A DNA stretch of 9,661 nt from Anaerolineales bacterium (GTDB lineage Bacteria; Chloroflexota; Anaerolineae; Anaerolineales; UBA11657). The notes beneath the pieces are model-generated. The model was not told the origin of the DNA and did not search any database. It saw only the letters and a program-made list of their open reading frames with translations. Positions 7,059-9,661 of the stretch are shown here, piece by piece (the stretch's first letter is position 1; every line of letters starts with the position of its first letter). The stretch is from the NCBI GenBank assembly GCA_947503585.1, contig CANNEJ010000042.1:1-9661 (forward strand). Reading direction: 5' to 3'. The position numbers were made by a program, and so were the translations under genes.

Positions 7059-7901
7059 TCAAGCAGCAGGCAGCGCTTCAATCAAATGCAAAATATCGCG
7101 CGACGACATGACCGACACTGGCAGCAGCTCTGCATCCACCAGCGGCACATGCCGAAAGCCGCGCCCGCCCATCATTTCAAGCGCCTGCGCAATCTCAGCC
7201 TCAGGGCTCAGCGTTGTCGGTTTGGCCGTCATATGCTGGGCCACAGTGGTTTGCTCAAAGTCCGTTACCAGGCCCGCCACTTGCAACAGCACGTCCATCT
7301 CGGTAAACACACCCGCCAGCTTGTCTTGCGCATCGGTCACCAGGCAGCAGCCGATGGAATAGAGCTGCATCGTACGGATTGCAAACTGCAGCGAACGCGT
7401 GGCCGGCACCGCCACCGGCCGGCCAATTTCGATGCTGCTGATGGGCGCATGCAGCACATCGCCGTGCGCAACGCACAGGCTATGCGCGTGCGCAATCAGC
7501 GTGCGATGCCCGAGGTTGCCCAGCAGCCGGCTGCCATCAAACACCGGCAGATTGCGAAACCCGAACAGGTTGAAGATCTGCAGCGCCTCACCCACAGTTT
7601 GCGCGCTGCTGAGCGTGCGCGGCGCTGCCGTCATCACAGCAGCCACCGCAAAGTCCAGCGCACCCGCCACGCCCACAACTTTCATCAGCAGATCGCGGTC
7701 GGTGAAAATGCCTTGCAGCGCAGCGCCCGCGCCGGTCACCAGTGCGCAATTTGCTTTCTTGGCGCGCATGCGCTCAACCACAGTGCGTACCGGCAGCGCT
7801 TCTTCCACCAGCACGTAGCCGGACAGATCCAGCTGCGCCACACTCAGCCCGGTAAATTGCTTGCGGAAGCTGCCTTCCTTCGGCGCGGAAAAATCTGTCA
7901 T
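7059..7901 (-). CDS. CBS-domain protein with four CBS repeats (two Bateman modules)
   Basis: CBS pairs bind adenine nucleotides (AMP, ATP, S-adenosylmethionine and similar) and act as regulatory sensors. The 280-residue soluble protein consists almost entirely of four such motifs: about 22-74 (ending GIFTDRDLL), 87-140 (VMTAAPRTLSSAQTVGEALQIF start), 155-205 (GVFTEMDVL) and 221-276 (HMTAKPTTLSPEAEIAQALEMM, ending SSRDIL). The similar endings of motifs 1 and 3 suggest the second half arose by duplication of the first. No effector domain (kinase, nucleotidyltransferase, DNA-binding, channel) is present, so it must act on another protein. The ATG at 7901 has TAGAAT 6 nt upstream and no Shine-Dalgarno site, which suggests a leaderless transcript. 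Its TGA stop is 1 nt from the lipoprotein start. It is divergent from the lmbE-like gene, with 65 bp between them. The ligand and target are unknown. Confidence 0.9.
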   Translation of the reverse strand: MTDFSAPKEGSFRKQFTGLSVAQLDLSGYVLVEEALPVRTVVERMRAKKANCALVTGAGAALQGIFTDRDLLMKVVGVAGALDFAVAAVMTAAPRTLSSAQTVGEALQIFNLFGFRNLPVFDGSRLLGNLGHRTLIAHAHSLCVAHGDVLHAPISSIEIGRPVAVPATRSLQFAIRTMQLYSIGCCLVTDAQDKLAGVFTEMDVLLQVAGLVTDFEQTTVAQHMTAKPTTLSPEAEIAQALEMMGGRGFRHVPLVDAELLPVSVMSSRDILHLIEALPAA

Positions 7902-7907
7902 TCTCTA

Positions 7908-7913
7908 ATTCTA
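7908..7913 (-). promoter_or_regulatory. -10 box (TAGAAT) of the CBS-lipoprotein unit, probably leaderless
   Basis: TAGAAT on the minus strand matches TATAAT at five of six positions and ends 6 nt before the ATG of the CBS gene. Initiation would fall at about the A of the start codon. No ribosome binding site at normal distance is present, and no clear -35 box was found. Confidence 0.5.
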
Positions 7914-7922
7914 CCCCGTGCT

Positions 7923-7941
7923 GTGCGCCATTGCGGCGCAC
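7923..7941. promoter_or_regulatory. Inverted repeat 1 in the divergent promoter region
   Basis: GTGCGCC (7923-7929) and GGCGCAC (7935-7941) form a perfect 7-bp inverted repeat around a 5-base centre (ATTGC). It lies 10 bp upstream of the TAGAAT box of the CBS gene and 12 bp upstream of the TAACAT box of the lmbE-like gene. That position would suit a shared operator. Confidence 0.4.
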
Positions 7942-7945
7942 CAGC

Positions 7946-7970
7946 GCATGCGGTAACATAAACCGCATGC
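7946..7970. promoter_or_regulatory. Inverted repeat 2, overlapping the lmbE -10 box and start codon
   Basis: GCATGCGGT (7946-7954) and ACCGCATGC (7962-7970) form a perfect 9-bp inverted repeat around a 7-base centre. The TAACAT box and the ATG at 7967 lie inside it. If the lmbE transcript is leaderless, the left arm is not transcribed, so the repeat would act as a DNA operator and not as an RNA hairpin. Confidence 0.5.
7954..7959 (+). promoter_or_regulatory. -10 box (TAACAT) of the lmbE-like gene, probably leaderless
   Basis: TAACAT matches the TANNNT pattern and ends 7 nt before the ATG at 7967. No Shine-Dalgarno sequence precedes that ATG. The distance is the same kind as seen for ftsY and the CBS gene. 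Confidence 0.45.
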
Positions 7971-8849
7971 CAACTGAAAGCGTTCCGCTCCGCCCCTTCA
8001 AAAACAAGCGCGCACTGCTGGCCTGCTTCGGCGCATCCGGACGATGAGTCGTTTGGCCCGGGTGGCGGCGTGTTTGTGCGCTACGGCCGCGAAAATGTGG
8101 ACACGCATCTTGTGTGTGCCACGAAAGGCGAAGTGGGCAGCCACGACGCCGAGCACATGCAGGGCTTCTCCACCGTGGCTGAGATGCGTGAGGCGGAACT
8201 GCGGGCGGCTGCCCGCGAGCTGGATTTAAGCTCGGTTCACTTTTTGGGATACCGCGACTCTGGCATGGCCGGCTCAGCGGACAACGTTCATCCGGATGCA
8301 CTGGCTGCCGCGCCGCAAGCGCAGGTGATCAGCCAGCTGGTGCAGCTCATGCGCCAGCTGCGACCGCAAGTGGTGATCACGTTTGACCCCATCGGCGGCT
8401 ACCGCCACCCCGATCATTTGGCCATGCACACGGCCACGCTCGCTGCGTTCCGCGCTGCGGGCGCTGCCGACTTTGAACCGGGCGGGCTGGCACCGTTTCA
8501 GCCGGACAAGCTCTACTTCACGGTCTTTCCAAAATATCTGCTGCGCATCGGAGTGGCGCTGATGCCGCTGTTTGGACAAAACCCGCGCGCGTTTGGCCGC
8601 AACAAAGACATAAATTTATTGAGCATTGCTTCGGAGCAATTTCCCGTGCATGCGCGCGTGGACATCCGGCGCTATGGCGAACAAAAAGCAGCGGCAGCGG
8701 CGTGCCACAAAAGCCAGCAGGGGCTGCCGCGGCGCGGGCCGCTGGGCTGGCTGTTGCGGCGTTCCAACCGCACCGAGTCGTTTATGCGCGCGTATCCCCC
8801 CGCCCTGCCCGGTTTGCGCGAAAGCGACTTGTTCGCCGGCCTCGCGTAA
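7967..8849 (+). CDS. PIG-L/LmbE-family deacetylase, frame broken by one extra base near 8030
   Basis: PIG-L/LmbE enzymes are zinc-dependent de-N-acetylases acting on GlcNAc-type substrates such as thiol precursors (MshB, BshB) and glycolipids. From ATG 7967 the frame reads to RALLACF, then would give GASGR and a TGA. Skipping the G at 8030 continues as AHPDDESFGPGG and the rest of a normal family member to TAA at 8847-8849, giving 293 residues. In the joined numbering the zinc ligands are His23 and Asp26 (AHPDDE) and His150 (YRHPDHLAMH). PVHARVDIRRYGEQK and AAAACHKSQ near the C-terminus are also family-like. Starting at GTG 8070 instead would give 259 residues without the zinc motif, which could not be active. 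The cause may be a sequencing error, a recent mutation or, less likely, recoding. Because both sides are otherwise intact, I favour an error or a very young lesion. The substrate cannot be inferred. The gene is divergent from the CBS gene and convergent with lutC, 20 bp away. Confidence 0.88.
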
Positions 8850-8869
8850 CGCGCAGCTAAGCGCGCGCG

Positions 8870-9574
8870 TCAGTCCTCAATACAAACTGCGATCAGTTCT
8901 TTCGGGCCGTGCACACCCAGTGTCAGCACGCGCTCAATGTCTGAGGTGCGGCTGGGCCCGGCAATCACGGTCACACTGCTGCTGTCCGCAAAAAGCGCGG
9001 CGCTGGATTGCGCAGCCAGCCACGCCGCCAGCGTTGGCCACAATTGCTGCGGCGTGAACAGCGCAATATGCAGCGGCGCCAGCAGCGAAGCATGCCGCGG
9101 TCGCCCCGGTCCGCCGCATAGCACCAGGCCGCCCACCTGTGCAATCACGCCGTCGACGCCCGTGATGCCCGCCGCCGCAGTTGCAAGGCTTTGCAAGTGC
9201 TGCGCCCGCGCCGGCTCTGCTTGCGGAACACGCGCCGCCACAATCTCGTATTCACGCGCCTGCAGGTCTTGCAGCAACTGCGCTGCGGGCAGCTGGGCTG
9301 CATCCCACGCCAGCAGCGTGTGCACGCCGCGCTCGCGCAGCAGGCCGTCGATGCAGCCGGTGAGTTTTGCGCGCGGCGTGCGCACTGCGCGCCCCTGCAA
9401 AATATTCAGCTGCGTTTCAAATTCGTGCAGCATTTGCTGCCGGTCTGCTGCCGGCGGCACGGGCGGAGCGGGCACCGCTGCAAATGGTGGCAGCGCGCCG
9501 CCCGCCTGCAGGCTGCGCCGCACCTGCGCCAGCATATCCTCGCGCGCCGCAACTTGGGCGTTTAGAACTCCCAT
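8870..9574 (-). CDS. lutC: LUD-domain lactate utilization protein C
   Basis: LutC, with LutA and LutB, forms an iron-sulfur L-lactate oxidation system; LutC carries the LUD (DUF162) domain and no cluster motif. The ATG at 9574 gives 234 residues and has GGAGAG 2 nt upstream, tight but usable. A longer frame upstream of it is Cys/Arg-rich, runs through the preceding gene and is not used. Family landmarks are AREDMLAQVRRSL at the N-terminus, a Pro-rich linker, a ~110-residue middle part, GITGVDGVIA, LLAPLHIALF and the C-terminal IAGPSRTSDIERVLTLGVHGPKEL. The normal AETGTLVL stretch reads AQVGGLVL, losing the Glu and Thr. The gene overlaps the end of the preceding frame by 13 nt, as expected for lutB-lutC coupling. 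No terminator follows, and the lmbE-like gene converges 20 bp away. Confidence 0.9.
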   Translation of the reverse strand: MGVLNAQVAAREDMLAQVRRSLQAGGALPPFAAVPAPPVPPAADRQQMLHEFETQLNILQGRAVRTPRAKLTGCIDGLLRERGVHTLLAWDAAQLPAAQLLQDLQAREYEIVAARVPQAEPARAQHLQSLATAAAGITGVDGVIAQVGGLVLCGGPGRPRHASLLAPLHIALFTPQQLWPTLAAWLAAQSSAALFADSSSVTVIAGPSRTSDIERVLTLGVHGPKELIAVCIED

Positions 9575-9660
9575 CGCTCTCCGCTCTTGGCAGCAGCGCG
9601 GGCCGCAGCAGCCGCGGCGCGCTGGCGCGCTGCCCAACGCGCCCGGAAGGAGTTGGGCGC
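9562..9660 (-). CDS. 3' end of a gene upstream of lutC, probably lutB (iron-sulfur protein)
   Basis: A minus-strand frame enters from the window edge and runs 32 codons to TAA at 9562-9564, overlapping the lutC start by 13 nt. The tail begins APNSFRARWAARQ, resembling the SFRDWW-type C-terminus of LutB proteins, and ends in an Ala-rich stretch and ERWEF. The iron-sulfur motifs lie outside the window, so the assignment rests on this short match and on the gene order of lut operons. Confidence 0.55.
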   Translation of the reverse strand, partial: APNSFRARWAARQRAAAAAARAAAKSGERWEF

Positions 9661-9661
9661 G

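Noticed and set aside
7058..7081. TTG start at 7081 for the lipoprotein
   Set aside because: It would overlap the CBS gene and insert a Glu in the signal region. The GTG at 7057 gives a cleaner signal peptide directly after the CBS stop.
6924..7961. A 345-codon plus-strand open frame across the lipoprotein start, the CBS gene and the divergent region
   Set aside because: It lies opposite clear CBS motifs and a lipoprotein signal, runs through the promoter region, and encodes a His/Arg/Gln-rich sequence without domains.
9575..9637. A longer N-terminus for LutC
   Set aside because: The extra 21 residues are Cys/Arg-rich, unlike LutC N-termini, and overlap the upstream gene's tail frame. The ATG at 9574 has a GGAGAG and fits the family length.

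Overview
The window is high-GC bacterial DNA with densely packed, mostly intact genes. The best guess at its source is a Chloroflexota (Anaerolineae-like) bacterium. This rests on the long Pro/Thr linker behind a lipoprotein signal, the divergent membrane FtsH-like protease, the style of the subtilase, and TANNNT boxes sitting 6-8 nt ahead of start codons. It is an inference from gene style; no rRNA or other phylogenetic marker was compared. No tRNA, rRNA, CRISPR array, insertion sequence or prophage gene is visible.

Layout. On the plus strand come the 3' part of a subtilisin-like serine protease (entering from outside the window) with two C-terminal copies of an ~81-residue domain, then ftsY (SRP receptor GTPase), then prfB (release factor 2), read through the classic CTT-TGA-C +1 frameshift site and closed by a strong hairpin terminator at about 4096-4129. 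Convergent to these, on the minus strand, is a 634-residue membrane AAA+ zinc metalloprotease of the FtsH family. It lacks the usual periplasmic domain and has a Gly/Met-rich insertion. A ~330 bp stretch (6061-6394) without a clear gene follows.

Next, on the minus strand, is a two-gene unit: a four-CBS-repeat protein followed after a 1-nt gap by a small secreted lipoprotein of unknown function. A 65-bp divergent region with two perfect inverted repeats separates this unit from a plus-strand PIG-L/LmbE-type deacetylase gene. The reading frame of that gene is broken by one extra base just before its zinc-binding AHPDDE motif. Convergent to it on the minus strand is lutC (LUD-domain lactate-utilization protein), preceded by what is probably the last 32 codons of lutB.

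How the genes relate. ftsY and prfB are housekeeping genes for membrane protein targeting and translation termination and may be co-transcribed. The FtsH-like protein would act in membrane protein quality control. lutB-lutC belong to lactate oxidation. The CBS protein and lipoprotein are probably translationally coupled, but their joint role is unknown. No complete new system is evident. The items most worth a second look are the operator-like palindromes in the divergent region, the set of apparently leaderless promoters, the domain-reduced FtsH, the repeated domain on the subtilase, and the frameshift in lmbE.
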